This document shows positions 32,777-41,532 of a stretch of 64,000 bases of DNA, in pieces. Positions within the stretch are counted from its first letter, which is position 1; every line of letters starts with the position of its first letter. Origin of the DNA: Pseudomonas sp. Au-Pse12 (GTDB lineage: Bacteria > Pseudomonadota > Gammaproteobacteria > Pseudomonadales > Pseudomonadaceae); NCBI RefSeq assembly GCF_021341665.1, contig NZ_JAJTTH010000009.1, positions 238,440 to 302,439 on the forward strand, written 5' to 3'. Position numbers and translations under genes: made by a program. The notes beneath the pieces are model-generated. The model was given only the letters and a program-made list of their open reading frames with translations. It did no database searches and was not told the DNA's origin.

Positions 32777-33567
32777 CCGCGATGCAGCTCGATATCTTTC
32801 AAGTGGATGCCTTTACCTCCCACGTCTTCGGTGGCAACCCGGCGGCGGTGTGCCCCCTGGACGCCTGGTTGCCGGACGCGGTGCTGCAGCGCATCGCCCT
32901 GGAGAACAACCTGTCGGAAACCGCCTATTTCGTGCCCCGGGGCGAGGTCTTCGAACTGCGCTGGTTCACCCCCACGGTGGAAGTCGACCTGTGCGGGCAC
33001 GCCACCCTGGCGGCGGCCTGGGTGCTGTTCGAGCAGTTGGGCGAGCGCCGCGACGTGCTGCGCTTTGCCACCCGCAGCGGCGAGTTGCGGGTGAGCCGCG
33101 AGGGCGGCCTGCTGTCCATGGACTTCCCCGCCAAGCAGCCCGAGGCCGTGGCGATTCCTGCGGCCCTGCTGCAAGCCCTGGGCCTGCCCGCGGCCGAGGC
33201 CCTGTACCGCACCGACGACTATCTGCTGGTGGTGGACGACGAACGCCTGGTGGAGGCGCTGCAACCCGATTTCGCGGCCCTGGCCGCGTTCGATGTGCGC
33301 GGCATCGCCGTGACCGCGCCGTCCCGGGAATTCGATTTCGTCTCGCGCTGGTTCGGCCCACGGGTCGGGGTCAATGAAGACCCGGTCACCGGTTCCGCGC
33401 ACACCTCGCTGGCGCCTTACTGGGCCGCGCGCCTGGGCAAGCGCCAGTTGCGGGCGCAGCAGGGCGGGGCGCGCAAGGGCCAGCTGGAGTGTCAGGTGCT
33501 GGATAACGGGCGGGTGATCATCAGCGGCTACGGCGCCTTGTACCTCAAGGGCAGCATTTTCCTCTGA
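32773..33567 (+). CDS. PhzF-family isomerase
   Basis: 264 aa. Diaminopimelate-epimerase-like fold: QVDAFTSHVFGGNPAAVCPL, catalytic Glu in ENNLSETAYFV, DLCGHATLAAAWVLF, and the C-terminal repeat NEDPVTGSAHTSLAPYW. This is a general-purpose family; no phenazine genes are present, so it is not evidence for phenazine synthesis. Cotranscribed with the YheO-type regulator, it probably acts on the small molecule that regulator senses. Confidence 0.82.
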   Translation: MTAMQLDIFQVDAFTSHVFGGNPAAVCPLDAWLPDAVLQRIALENNLSETAYFVPRGEVFELRWFTPTVEVDLCGHATLAAAWVLFEQLGERRDVLRFATRSGELRVSREGGLLSMDFPAKQPEAVAIPAALLQALGLPAAEALYRTDDYLLVVDDERLVEALQPDFAALAAFDVRGIAVTAPSREFDFVSRWFGPRVGVNEDPVTGSAHTSLAPYWAARLGKRQLRAQQGGARKGQLECQVLDNGRVIISGYGALYLKGSIFL

Positions 33568-33678
33568 CGCGGCGCCGCCGCTCTGCGGCGCAGGCCGGGC
33601 GCTTGCAAGCGGATTTGTCTCGGCACGGCCTGCGCAGGTAGAGTCGCGTTTTTTCGCCTGCTCAGGATGTTCCAGACC

Positions 33679-34326
33679 ATGCACCGGACGCGCCCCTTGC
33701 CCCGCCTTTCTACCTCGCCGCTGCTGGCCCTGCTCCTGGGGCTGAGTGCCGGCACTGCCCAGGCCGCCAGCCTCAGCGAGAGCCTGCTGGACTGCCAGCC
33801 GGGTTTCTTCAAGGCCCTGTACCAGCAGCGCGCCGAACTCGGGCAGGTGGTCAAGCTCGCCGAGAATCAGCGCCAGGGCATCGCCTGGGTGCCGGTCACC
33901 GACCGCCTGAACAGCTCCACGGCAGCGCAGGCGTTTTCCCGCCCGTTGAGCGATGGCGGCCTGCGCCTGACCGGCTACTACGACCGCCAGTTCGACCTGG
34001 GCGAGCAGGGCAGCTTCCACTTCTGGGGCTTCGACATCGATGCCAGCCGCGCCGCGGTGATGGCCGCGCTGCCCCAGGTCGGCTGGCAGGAGGCCGGTGA
34101 ATACTTCATCTCCCGGCCACAGATCAAACTCAACGCCACGGCGCCCTGGCAGGACAACCCGGCCGCCGCCTCGGGCATCGCCCCGGCGCCGGGCTCCGCG
34201 GAAAAGATCCTCATGCTCAGCGACGAAGACGGCAAGACCCGCTTGCTCTGCTCGCTGCAGGGCACGGTCGATCAGGCACTGCTCGACCAGGAGCGGCCGG
34301 ACCTGGCCCAGGGAGCGGGCCGATGA
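33679..34326 (+). CDS. Secreted hypothetical protein, 215 aa
   Basis: Signal peptide of about 30 residues ending GTAQAAS. Two Cys residues in the mature part could form a disulphide. I do not recognise the family. The ATG at 33679 is preferred because AGGATG lies about 9 nt upstream; the ATG at 33667 overlaps that ribosome-binding site. The stop overlaps the following lipoprotein start (ATGA), so the two are translated together and likely work as a periplasmic pair. Confidence 0.65.
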   Translation: MHRTRPLPRLSTSPLLALLLGLSAGTAQAASLSESLLDCQPGFFKALYQQRAELGQVVKLAENQRQGIAWVPVTDRLNSSTAAQAFSRPLSDGGLRLTGYYDRQFDLGEQGSFHFWGFDIDASRAAVMAALPQVGWQEAGEYFISRPQIKLNATAPWQDNPAAASGIAPAPGSAEKILMLSDEDGKTRLLCSLQGTVDQALLDQERPDLAQGAGR

Positions 34327-34790
34327 ACAAACTGCTGAGCGTGAGCGCGGTGGTCGTGCTCGCCGGTTGCGCCCATTCGGGCACCCAGGCCCCGGCGCCG
34401 CAGCGTCCGGACGGCATGTTCAAGGTGCTGGAAAGCCCGGAACTGGCCACCTACTTTGCCGCCAACTCGCTGGCCCTCTACCAGAACAACCCGAACCTGC
34501 GGCAGTTCTATCTGGTCAACAACTACGCCAAGCCCGCCGAGCTGGGCGGTGGCAAGCCGCCGATCCACAGCTCGCGGGCGACCCGGGTGATCAACTGCGA
34601 GAAGGATGAGTCGGCGCAGTTCGGCCGGGTGTACTTCTCCGAGCCGTTCGCCCAGGGCGTGGAGGTCACGCGCAAGGAAGATCAGGCGCAATGGGCCGCG
34701 TTTCCCCGCCAGTCGTTGCTGGGCGAGTTGCGCAACATGGCCTGCGGGGTCGATCCCACCCGACTCAAGCTGGCCCCGGCCAAGCCATGA
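34323..34790 (+). CDS. Lipoprotein with surface-adhesin-E-like domain
   Basis: 155 aa. Lipobox VVLAGC with Cys16. The body resembles the Adhesin_E family: FYLVNNYAKPAELGG, SSRATRVINCEKDE and the terminal LGELRNMACG, whose Cys pair probably forms a disulphide. The family name comes from Haemophilus protein E; no adhesin role is shown for Pseudomonas. Its last 26 bp overlap the end of the convergent GNAT gene. Confidence 0.7.
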   Translation: MNKLLSVSAVVVLAGCAHSGTQAPAPQRPDGMFKVLESPELATYFAANSLALYQNNPNLRQFYLVNNYAKPAELGGGKPPIHSSRATRVINCEKDESAQFGRVYFSEPFAQGVEVTRKEDQAQWAAFPRQSLLGELRNMACGVDPTRLKLAPAKP

Positions 34791-35199
34791 TCAGCTCGGC
34801 CTGCCCGGTATCGGGGTCGATGCCGTTGCCGATCACCTGGAACCCCTGCCGGCGGTAAAAGCCGATGCTCGGCAGGTTGGCGGCATACACCGCCAGCTCC
34901 AGGCGTGAGCGGCGCTCGCGGGCATCGGCCAGCAGCTGCGTGCCCAAGCCCAGGCCCTGGTGCTGCACAGCGACGAAAATCGCCGCCAGTCGATCCTCAT
35001 GCAGGCAGTAGAAGCCCAGGAGCTGGCCGTCGCGTTCGGCCACGCGGGTCTGGGCATGGGGAATGTAGAGGCTGCGCATGTCCTCGACCTTGGAGCGCCA
35101 GAAGTCGGGGTCGATAAAGTGGTGGGCCTGGATCGAAACGTCCAGCCAGAGCGCCAGCAACGCTTGCAGATCGCTGCTTTGATAGTCCCTGATCAGCAT
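34765..35199 (-). CDS. GNAT-family N-acetyltransferase (YiaC-like)
   Basis: 144 aa. A compact GNAT: LIRDYQSSDLQALLALW at the start, acetyl-CoA loop HQGLGLGTQLLADA, and the C-terminal GFYRRQGFQVIG. Small members of this type acetylate proteins or amino compounds. The ATG at 35199 matches the family N-terminus. Substrate unknown. Confidence 0.82.
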   Translation of the reverse strand: MLIRDYQSSDLQALLALWLDVSIQAHHFIDPDFWRSKVEDMRSLYIPHAQTRVAERDGQLLGFYCLHEDRLAAIFVAVQHQGLGLGTQLLADARERRSRLELAVYAANLPSIGFYRRQGFQVIGNGIDPDTGQAELIMAWPGPA

Positions 35200-35288
35200 G
35201 TTTGGGGGCCTGTCGGATTGAAGTGAGCGCCGCACGCTACTCAGGTGGCGGCGGTCTGTCCAATTGTTGAGAGCCAAGGAAGTATTCG

Positions 35289-35582
35289 ATGCTGGAAAGC
35301 AACCGCACCATCACGCTGTCAGGCGAGCAGGCCCTGCAGGCCCTGGCGGAACTGGAGTTCGTGTTGATCTCGCTGCACAAGATGGGCGCCTATTACAGGG
35401 ACAAGCCCGTGGCCGACTACCAGCGCGCGACCACCGATTTCATCGATGGCCAGCAGGTCACCCAGCGCCTGGCCCGGGTGCGCAGGATCCTCAGCGAACC
35501 CTTCGACTGCACCCTGGGGGAGGACGGCATGGATGACATCGAACGCCATGTGCAAGGGCTCGAACTGTGGCGCCCCGAATAG
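35289..35582 (+). CDS. Hypothetical protein, 97 aa
   Basis: Helical, acidic protein without signal peptide: QALQALAELEFVLISLHKMG, then DYQRATTDFIDGQQVTQRLARVRRIL. It looks like a small Pseudomonas-specific cytosolic protein. The ATG at 35289 has CAAGGAAG about 8 nt upstream. It is followed 39 nt later by another small gene on the same strand. Confidence 0.6.
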   Translation: MLESNRTITLSGEQALQALAELEFVLISLHKMGAYYRDKPVADYQRATTDFIDGQQVTQRLARVRRILSEPFDCTLGEDGMDDIERHVQGLELWRPE

Positions 35583-35621
35583 GCGCGCTGTCATTCCCCG
35601 TGGTTTTTCAAGGAACCTGTC

Positions 35622-35969
35622 ATGTCCCGCATCAGCCTCGCCACGACGACGCCCACCACCAGCCTGGCGCTGGTGAAGTTTCTCCATCAACGCCTGGGCC
35701 TGTCCCTGAGTGTTGCCCAGGGCTATTTGCGCCGTGGCGCCGAGGGCTTCTTCTACAGCGCCAAGCTGTTTCACAACGACCATGTGCAGCGCGAGCAGGA
35801 ACTGCGCGACATTCTCGCCTTCTTCAATGAGCTCCAGGTGGCACTGCTGATTGTGGAGACCGACCCCGAGCTTGAGTGGCGCGAGCCGACGCCTGAGGAG
35901 CGTGAGTCGCTCTCGATGCCCCAGGAGCACCTGCTCAATCTGCTGGAGGCCTGCGATGGCTATTGCTGA
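35622..35969 (+). CDS. Hypothetical protein, 115 aa
   Basis: Soluble, unrecognised. It has LALVKFLHQRLGLSLSVAQG, an RRGAEGFFYSAKLFHNDH stretch and an acidic C-terminus (TPEERESLSMPQEHLLNLLE). AAGGAAC precedes the ATG. Probably transcribed with the 97-aa gene upstream. Confidence 0.6.
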   Translation: MSRISLATTTPTTSLALVKFLHQRLGLSLSVAQGYLRRGAEGFFYSAKLFHNDHVQREQELRDILAFFNELQVALLIVETDPELEWREPTPEERESLSMPQEHLLNLLEACDGYC

Positions 35970-36072
35970 TGCCAGAACCCCCGGGCTGCGCAATTAACTT
36001 CAAGGTTTTCCTAAAGTTATGGAGCCCTGGGTCGAGACGTTGGTGCTGTCCGTCCCTCAATAAGGATATTTC

Positions 36073-36684
36073 GTGTTCAGAACCCTCCTCGGGGCCACCG
36101 CCCTCATCGCCACCCTGGCGCTGACCGGCTGTGTCTCCTACAACGTCACCGGCCCGCTGGGCGCGCCGTTGCATCCCGCGCCCATCAGCAGCCCGCGCAC
36201 CGCGCAAATCGCCGATGTGCAAGTCACCGCCAGCGGTATCGACGACGCCACGCGCACCGCCATCAGCCGTTCGCTCACGGCCCAGCTGACCCCCTACGTC
36301 AAGAGCGCCGGCTACTTCCAGCAGCTCAGCGAATTCCCCACCCGCCTGGGCGAGGAAGACGTGGTGCTGAAATTCAACATGACCTCCCTCAAGGGCCATC
36401 GCGGGCCGCACCCGGGCTACCTGCCCGGGGCCTTGCTGACCCTGACCGTGTGGATCTGGGTCAACGGTCCGATCTACGTCGACACCTTCGATCTGGCCGG
36501 CGACCTGTCGATCGTCGACCGCAACGGCAAGGAACTGGCCAGTGCCAAGGAGCAGCTCAAGTTCGAGCGCAACGTCGGCCTGTACGGCCGCGAGTACTGG
36601 GCCCCGACCCAGGGCGCCAAGCAGCTGAACGAACTGGTTGCCAAGTTGCTGGACAACGCCACCGCCCGGTTGGCGCAACACTAA
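36073..36684 (+). CDS. Lipoprotein, 203 aa, first of a tandem pair
   Basis: GTG start with AAGGAT 8 nt upstream. Lipobox LALTGC, Cys20, followed by VSYN. The mature protein has PRTAQIADVQVTASGIDDATR and a beta-rich middle. The second residue after Cys is Ser, so outer-membrane sorting is expected. The opening CVSYN is shared with the next gene (CVSYS), suggesting a duplicated envelope lipoprotein pair. Function unknown. Confidence 0.68.
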   Translation: MFRTLLGATALIATLALTGCVSYNVTGPLGAPLHPAPISSPRTAQIADVQVTASGIDDATRTAISRSLTAQLTPYVKSAGYFQQLSEFPTRLGEEDVVLKFNMTSLKGHRGPHPGYLPGALLTLTVWIWVNGPIYVDTFDLAGDLSIVDRNGKELASAKEQLKFERNVGLYGREYWAPTQGAKQLNELVAKLLDNATARLAQH

Positions 36685-36694
36685 GGAGAGTCCC

Positions 36695-37282
36695 ATGTCG
36701 GGTTTCATCAAGCACACCCTGGTGCTCGCGGCGGTGCTGCTGAGCGGCTGCGTGTCCTACTCGCAACACGAATTGAGCGCTGTCGGCACCTGGCCGCCGG
36801 CGGCACAGACCGCCGAGCAAAAGCCCAGCGCCTTTGTCCGCACCACCGCCATGTACCAGGTCAACGGCGGCCCGGCCAATGCCGCCGCCGGCGCTCCGGC
36901 GGCCGCCTGGGAAACCGTGGTGGCCGATGCCTACCGCCAGTCCGGGCGCTTTGCCCGGGTCAGCACCGACAAGGTCGAATCGGACCTGTATGCCGAAGCC
37001 ACCCTGTACAACAACGAACAGTTCAGCATGGCCTCGGCCATCATCACCGGCGCCACCTTCTTTGTTATTCCGTCCACGGCGAAGAACACCTTCACCCTGG
37101 AGACGGTGTTCAAGGACAAGGACGGCAAGGAGCTGGGGCGGATTCGCAAGAGCGAGTCGGTGCGCACCTGGATGCAGTTGCTGCTGATCGTCGCCATTCC
37201 CTTCCAGGCGGACACTCGCGACGTGGTCCAGCAACTGGCCCGCAGCACCCTGGATGAGGCGGTGCAGCGCAAATTGCTGTAA
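36695..37282 (+). CDS. Lipoprotein, 195 aa, second of a tandem pair
   Basis: Lipobox LLSGC, Cys19. The segment SAIITGATFFVIPSTAKNTFTLE, and later WMQLLLIVAIPFQADTRD, are hydrophobic, but probably beta-strand or amphipathic rather than transmembrane. It begins 10 nt after the previous stop, with AAGGAGA 7 nt before ATG. A strong terminator closes the operon. Function unknown. Confidence 0.68.
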   Translation: MSGFIKHTLVLAAVLLSGCVSYSQHELSAVGTWPPAAQTAEQKPSAFVRTTAMYQVNGGPANAAAGAPAAAWETVVADAYRQSGRFARVSTDKVESDLYAEATLYNNEQFSMASAIITGATFFVIPSTAKNTFTLETVFKDKDGKELGRIRKSESVRTWMQLLLIVAIPFQADTRDVVQQLARSTLDEAVQRKLL

Positions 37283-37309
37283 GCCCCGCGCCGCTTGCCG
37301 GGCGCAGAC

Positions 37310-37349
37310 AAAAACGCCGCGGGCTCCGGTCGGAGCCCGCGGCGTTTTT
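37310..37349. terminator. Bidirectional rho-independent terminator
   Basis: AAAACGCCGCGGGCTCC pairs with GGAGCCCGCGGCGTTTTT around a 4-nt loop. A-tract and T-tract on the two sides let it end both the lipoprotein operon (+) and the UPF0149 gene (-). Confidence 0.92.
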
Positions 37350-37367
37350 CATGGGGCGCGGTTTATT

Positions 37368-37922
37368 TCAGCGCTGCGCCGCCCAATAGGCATGCAGCGT
37401 GCGCGCGGCCGGTTCGATGGCCGCCACTTGCTGGCGATGCTGCTCCAGGTTCAGGTCGGCCGGCAGTTCGAAGTTGTCCTGTTCGGCGCAGTCGATGATC
37501 AACTGCAGGGTCCGGACCTGCGGCGCCGGCATCTCCGGCCAGTTGCCCACGGCCACGCCGCGCAGGTAGCCGAAGCACCATTCTTCGGCCAACAGCAGGT
37601 CCTGGCCCTGGTGCTCGGTCTGTTCGAAGCGCGCCTTGAACGCTTCCGGGGCCTGGGTCAATTGCGCAGCCAGGGTGTTGATGTGGCGCACGCACAGGTC
37701 GATGAACTGTCGGCATTCCTCCGGGGTTTCCCAGGCCGGGTTTTCGCCGCCCCAGATGCCCGGGAACCATTCGGCGATATCGACTTGAGCCGGGCCTGAT
37801 ACCAGCGCGGTGAAGTAACCGTCCAGCTCGCAGGGATTGAGCACCGAGTGGTCGTCGCCGTACTTGAGCAGGGTGTCTTCGATCAGCTCGAAGTCGGCGG
37901 CGTTCAGTGGGGTGTTTTGCAT
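37368..37922 (-). CDS. UPF0149 (YgfB/YecA) family protein
   Basis: 184 aa. Family signature CELDGYFTALVSGPAQV and WFPGIWGG near the start, then EEWCFGYLRGVAVGNWP. The C-terminal SEC-C zinc motif of YecA is absent. The biochemical role is unknown in most members. Confidence 0.8.
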   Translation of the reverse strand: MQNTPLNAADFELIEDTLLKYGDDHSVLNPCELDGYFTALVSGPAQVDIAEWFPGIWGGENPAWETPEECRQFIDLCVRHINTLAAQLTQAPEAFKARFEQTEHQGQDLLLAEEWCFGYLRGVAVGNWPEMPAPQVRTLQLIIDCAEQDNFELPADLNLEQHRQQVAAIEPAARTLHAYWAAQR

Positions 37923-38017
37923 GAGGGGAGTCCTGGAAAAAGCAGCGGCAAGTTTCCGGGTTCACGCGCCAGGCTGCAAGCCTCAAGCGGCCAGCGCGAG
38001 GCCTGGGTGAGCGGGGT

Positions 38018-38419
38018 TCAGGTGCCGCGCAGCAGGTCCTGGGCGTCCAGCAGGCGGTAGGCGATTTCCGGGCGGTTCTCCATGGCCCGGCGAATGGCGG
38101 CCGGAATCGATTGCCGGGTCTTGCGGCACAGCCCGGGCAACTCGCCCAGGGAAATGGCGATGCCGCGCATGCTGCGCACCTCGTTGTCGCTAGGGGTGAT
38201 CTGCACCCGGATGCCGAGTTTCTCCAGCATCTGGCGCTGCATGTGTTCCAGGTCGGCCAGGTCCTTGAGGTTTTCCAGGCGTTCGAGCAGGCGCTTTTCC
38301 TCCTGGCGCGTGAGCAAGAGGATGCGCAGGTCGGCTCCTTGGGTGTCCAGCAACTGCTCGCGCTCGCAGATGCAGGCGCCGGGCGGACAGGGTTGGCGGA
38401 TGGGCGTGCTAGGGGTCAT
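38018..38419 (-). CDS. Hypothetical protein with N-terminal Cys cluster, 133 aa
   Basis: Residues 10-18 read CPPGACICE, three cysteines that could bind metal. The body is helical and charged (RQEEKRLLERLENLKDLADL could form a coiled coil). The C-terminal AIRRAMENRPEIAYRLLD is also helical. No recognised domain. An ATG at 38419 gives the Cys cluster at the N-terminus. Confidence 0.6.
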   Translation of the reverse strand: MTPSTPIRQPCPPGACICEREQLLDTQGADLRILLLTRQEEKRLLERLENLKDLADLEHMQRQMLEKLGIRVQITPSDNEVRSMRGIAISLGELPGLCRKTRQSIPAAIRRAMENRPEIAYRLLDAQDLLRGT

Positions 38420-38549
38420 GGGGAACCATCATAGCGACCCTGCAGAAGCTGGCAGAGAAAAATATGCAGTCGGCCGCATCCGTTTCCCCGCCTGGTCCTT
38501 ACCCTTCCTGTGACGGGGGCGAACTTTCCCATTCGGGAGCGCCAGGGAC

Positions 38550-38645
38550 ATGGAATTACAGCAGCCGGTCACGCTGCTATCGAACCACGACGATCCGCAG
38601 GTGTTGCCGCGCTTGCTGGCCGGTGAGGAACAGGCCTGTCGCGGC
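38550..38645 (+). pseudogene. Possible remnant of an ECF sigma-factor N-terminus
   Basis: A well-placed GGGAG precedes an ATG that encodes MELQQPVTLLSNHDDPQVL, then PRLLAGEEQACRGL. This looks like helix 1 of ECF sigma factors (LLAGDEQAFREL). The similarity stops after about 32 residues, where the reading frame runs into the end of the convergent GNAT gene; no region 2 or 4 follows. I read it as a truncated leftover, but the match is short. Confidence 0.4.
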
Positions 38646-38689
38646 CTGCCCAGGTCAGCGCGACGAACCGCCAGCCTGCCCCGGCATCA

Positions 38690-39169
38690 TCAGGATTGGG
38701 CAAAGCTCTCCAGGGTGTCGCCGTCCATGCGATAGCGCACCCATTCGGCCTGTGGGCGCGCGCCCATGGACTGGTAGAACTCGATGGCCGGCTCGTTCCA
38801 GTCCAGCACGCTCCACTCGAAACGCCCGCAACCCTTGGCGCAGGCTTCCCGGGCCAGGTGCTTGAGCATGAGCTTGCCGGCGCCGCAGCCGCGATGCTCG
38901 GGGCTGATGTAGAGATCCTCCAGGTAGAGGCCATTACGCCCCAGCCAGGTGGAGTAGCTGAAGAAATACACGGCAAAGCCGATCGGTTGAGCGTCCTTCA
39001 GGCAGATCAGCGCGCGGGCGCTGGCCTGTTCGCCAAACAGGCTTTGCTCAAGGTCGGCGACGCGGGCCTTGACCTCATGCAGGGCTTTTTCGTACTCGGC
39101 CAGTTGGCTGATGAAGGCCAGGATCTGTGGGGCATCGTTGGGGTGGGCGGGGCGAATGTGCAGGTTCAA
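38690..39169 (-). CDS. GNAT-family acetyltransferase, SSAT/thialysine-acetylase-like
   Basis: 159 aa. IRPAHPNDAPQILAFISQLA and YEKALHEV at the start, SYSTWLGRNGLYLEDLYISP in the middle, and acetyl-CoA loop HRGCGAGKLMLKHLA are the pattern of the diamine/thialysine N-acetyltransferase branch. It may acetylate polyamines or small amines. It is divergent from a LysR gene. Confidence 0.83.
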   Translation of the reverse strand: MNLHIRPAHPNDAPQILAFISQLAEYEKALHEVKARVADLEQSLFGEQASARALICLKDAQPIGFAVYFFSYSTWLGRNGLYLEDLYISPEHRGCGAGKLMLKHLAREACAKGCGRFEWSVLDWNEPAIEFYQSMGARPQAEWVRYRMDGDTLESFAQS

Positions 39170-39252
39170 GGGGCATCAGTCCGTTGGATAACAAGAGTGT
39201 CGATGCTAAGGGATGGCATAAACTGCATGTACTGCATTTTCTTCAGGGTTTA

Positions 39253-40191
39253 ATGAAAACCATGCATCCACTGCTGCGCCGTCTCGACCTCAACCTGCTA
39301 TTGACCTTCGATGCCTTGTATCGCCACCGTACCGTGGCCCTGGCCGCCAGCGAGCTGGCAATCAGTGCTTCGGCATTCAGCCATGCCCTGGCGCGCCTGC
39401 GCGATGCCCTCAACGACGAGTTGTTCATCCGCCAGGGCAACCGCATGCACCCCACCCAGCGTGCCGATCTGCTGGCGCAGACCGTGGCTGAAAGCCTGAA
39501 GCTGCTCTCCGACCAGTTGGGCCAGTGGGAACCCTTCGACCCCGCCACCAGCCAGCGAACTTTCGTCTTCGCCGCCACCGACTACACCGCTTTCCAGCTG
39601 TTGCCGACACTGCTCGGCCGGCTGCAACAGGTTGCACCGAAATTATGCCTGCGGGTGGTCTACTCCGATCGCAAGGTCTCCATCGAGGACCTGGCGTGCG
39701 GCGCGGTGGATTTCGCCCTGGGCTACAGCGAGGCTCGTGATACGCTGCCCGCCGGCGTGGACAGCGAGGACTGGCTGAGCGACGAGTACGTGGTCATTGC
39801 CAGCCGGGCGCACCCGCGAATCCAGGGTGCGCCCGATCTTGCGGGCTACCTGGCGGAACGGCATGCGGTCATCACGCCCTGGGGCGAGGCGCGGGGGGTG
39901 GTGGACCTGGTGCTGCAAGGCATGGGCCTGCAACGGGACGTCGCCTTGCAGTTGCCGGCGGTGATGATTGCGCCCTTCATCATTGCCGGCACCGAGCTGA
40001 TCATGACCATTCCGCGCCAGGCGGCCCAGGCCCTGCAATCCGCGGCGGCCATTGCGCTGTATCCGCCGCCGTTCACGATCCCGCCTTACACCCTGAAGCT
40101 CTACAGCCATGGCAAGTACGCCCGCAGCGATGCCCATGCCTGGATGCGTCGACAACTGCGGGAGTTGTTTATCGAGGGGCATCGTCCTTGA
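39253..40191 (+). CDS. LysR-family transcriptional regulator (NodD-like branch)
   Basis: 312 aa. Winged HTH at about 8-68 (LDLNLLLTFDALYRHRTVALAA, ISASAFSHALARLRDAL), then a type 2 periplasmic-binding fold. ATG at 39253 or 39262. Its last 23 bp overlap the end of the convergent MaoC gene. Target genes are not evident, although the divergent GNAT gene is the usual candidate. Confidence 0.83.
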   Translation: MKTMHPLLRRLDLNLLLTFDALYRHRTVALAASELAISASAFSHALARLRDALNDELFIRQGNRMHPTQRADLLAQTVAESLKLLSDQLGQWEPFDPATSQRTFVFAATDYTAFQLLPTLLGRLQQVAPKLCLRVVYSDRKVSIEDLACGAVDFALGYSEARDTLPAGVDSEDWLSDEYVVIASRAHPRIQGAPDLAGYLAERHAVITPWGEARGVVDLVLQGMGLQRDVALQLPAVMIAPFIIAGTELIMTIPRQAAQALQSAAAIALYPPPFTIPPYTLKLYSHGKYARSDAHAWMRRQLRELFIEGHRP

Positions 40192-40681
40192 GCACCTGTG
40201 CGCCGGAGTGCGCCAGAGGATTGCCGGGGTCGCCCTCGGCGAGCATCTGGCTGAGCAACTGCCGTTCCTGTTTGCCGGGAAGGACCCCGCGGGTTTCGCC
40301 TTCCAGCACGATTGCGCCGTCCTCGTGGGTCAGGGTGATGACCGCCGTGGCCCGGCCCCGGGCATCCACCTCGGTGATCAACCAGTGGCAGGTCACGGTA
40401 TCCCCCGGATAGACCGGACGGCGGAACTGGAAGCTCATCGCCGACGCCAGCCAGCCGATCTGCCCGCCGACCTCGGTCACCAGGCTGGCGGTCAGCAGGC
40501 CATGGGACACCGGTTGGCGAAAACCTCGGGATTGGGCGAAAGCCGCATCGAAATGCACCGGGTTGTAGTCCCGGGACACCTCGGCGAAGCGCTGGATGTC
40601 CTCGCGGGTGAAGCACCGCGAGAGGCTGAAGCGGTCACCTTGTTGCAGCCCTTGGGCCGCGCGCTGTCTGAAGCTGTGCAT
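40169..40681 (-). CDS. MaoC-type (R)-enoyl-CoA hydratase (PhaJ-like)
   Basis: 170 aa, single hot-dog domain. The catalytic Asp/His dyad lies in VSRDYNPVHFDAAFAQSRGF, followed by QPVSHGLLTASL. Hydrates trans-2-enoyl-CoA to (R)-3-hydroxyacyl-CoA, which can feed polyhydroxyalkanoate synthesis. About 30 residues longer than minimal PhaJ. It lies 9 nt downstream of the LysE gene on the same strand. Confidence 0.82.
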   Translation of the reverse strand: MHSFRQRAAQGLQQGDRFSLSRCFTREDIQRFAEVSRDYNPVHFDAAFAQSRGFRQPVSHGLLTASLVTEVGGQIGWLASAMSFQFRRPVYPGDTVTCHWLITEVDARGRATAVITLTHEDGAIVLEGETRGVLPGKQERQLLSQMLAEGDPGNPLAHSGAQVLKDDAPR

Positions 40682-40690
40682 GGGGCTTCC

Positions 40691-41308
40691 TCACGCCAGG
40701 TGCTGTTCCGCCAGCAACACCAGCGCAATCAGGATCATCAACCCGCCCGACAGGCGACCGACCCACAGCGCGGCCACCGGGCGCGCCTGCAACACGCTCC
40801 GCGAACCGAAACCCACCAGCAGGTAGACCAGCCCGCAACTGACGGCATGCAACAGGCCCAGGGCGAGGATCTGCAGCGGCACCGGCCAGGCGGCCGTGGG
40901 GCTGGTGAACTGCGGCAGCAAGGCCAGGAACAGCAGGAAGACCTTGGGGTTGAGGCCGCTCACGCACAGGCCCTTGAACGACCAGCGGGCCCAGGAGGTA
41001 CTGGCCTGGGCCGCGCCGGCCTGGGGCGTGGACGGATGGCGCAGCAGGCCGATGCCCAGCCACAGCAGGTAGCCGGCACCGGCCACGGTCAGGGTGGAGA
41101 GGGCCAGCGGGTAGCGTGCCAGCAGCCCGCCGACCCCGGCGGCCACCACCAGTGTGGCCAGCAAGTGCCCGCTCAACAGCCCGGACACCGCGGGAATCAC
41201 CACCCGGCCGTTGAGCCCGGCGGAAATGGCGTAGGCCCAGTCGGCGCCGGGGGTGATCACGAACAACAGCGACACCGCCCAGAACGCGGCCAGCATGCTC
41301 GGTTCCAT
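40691..41308 (-). CDS. LysE/RhtB-family amino-acid exporter
   Basis: 205 aa with about six TM helices. The N-terminal FVITPGADWAYAISAGLNGR and LSGHLLATLVVAAGVG fit the RhtB branch, as does FKGLCVSGLNPKVFLLFLALLPQF. Exports an amino acid or derivative. It is divergent from an Lrp-type regulator, with a clear AT-rich dyad between them. Confidence 0.85.
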   Translation of the reverse strand: MEPSMLAAFWAVSLLFVITPGADWAYAISAGLNGRVVIPAVSGLLSGHLLATLVVAAGVGGLLARYPLALSTLTVAGAGYLLWLGIGLLRHPSTPQAGAAQASTSWARWSFKGLCVSGLNPKVFLLFLALLPQFTSPTAAWPVPLQILALGLLHAVSCGLVYLLVGFGSRSVLQARPVAALWVGRLSGGLMILIALVLLAEQHLA

Positions 41309-41493
41309 GGCGGCTTACCTCGACTGGGCGCAAAGGGCGTGGATGACACGGCGCGCGGTGTCCGGCAACGGCGCGGGCGGTGGGGTAATGGAGCAGCAGG
41401 GCATGGAGCAGGGCATGGGGCTTTCTCACGGGCATCAGGTGGACGCTCGCCGGGCAGCAGCGCGGCGAACGGTGGCTTTCAGGCTCGGAGAAA

Positions 41494-41532
41494 GAATATT
41501 GAAGAGCGCGGGGGATATTTTCTCTAATATTC
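41494..41532. promoter_or_regulatory. GAATATT...AATATTC dyad between the lysE-type and lrp-type genes
   Basis: GAATATT (41494-41500) and AATATTC (41526-41532) are exact inverted arms, with GATATTTTC at 41514-41522 between them. The centre-to-centre spacing is about three helical turns. The site lies 35 nt before the regulator start and looks like the Lrp-protein operator. Confidence 0.6.

Noticed and set aside
32773..33567. PhzF-like gene as a sign of a phenazine cluster
   Set aside because: No phzA-E or phzG genes lie nearby, and the family is broad.
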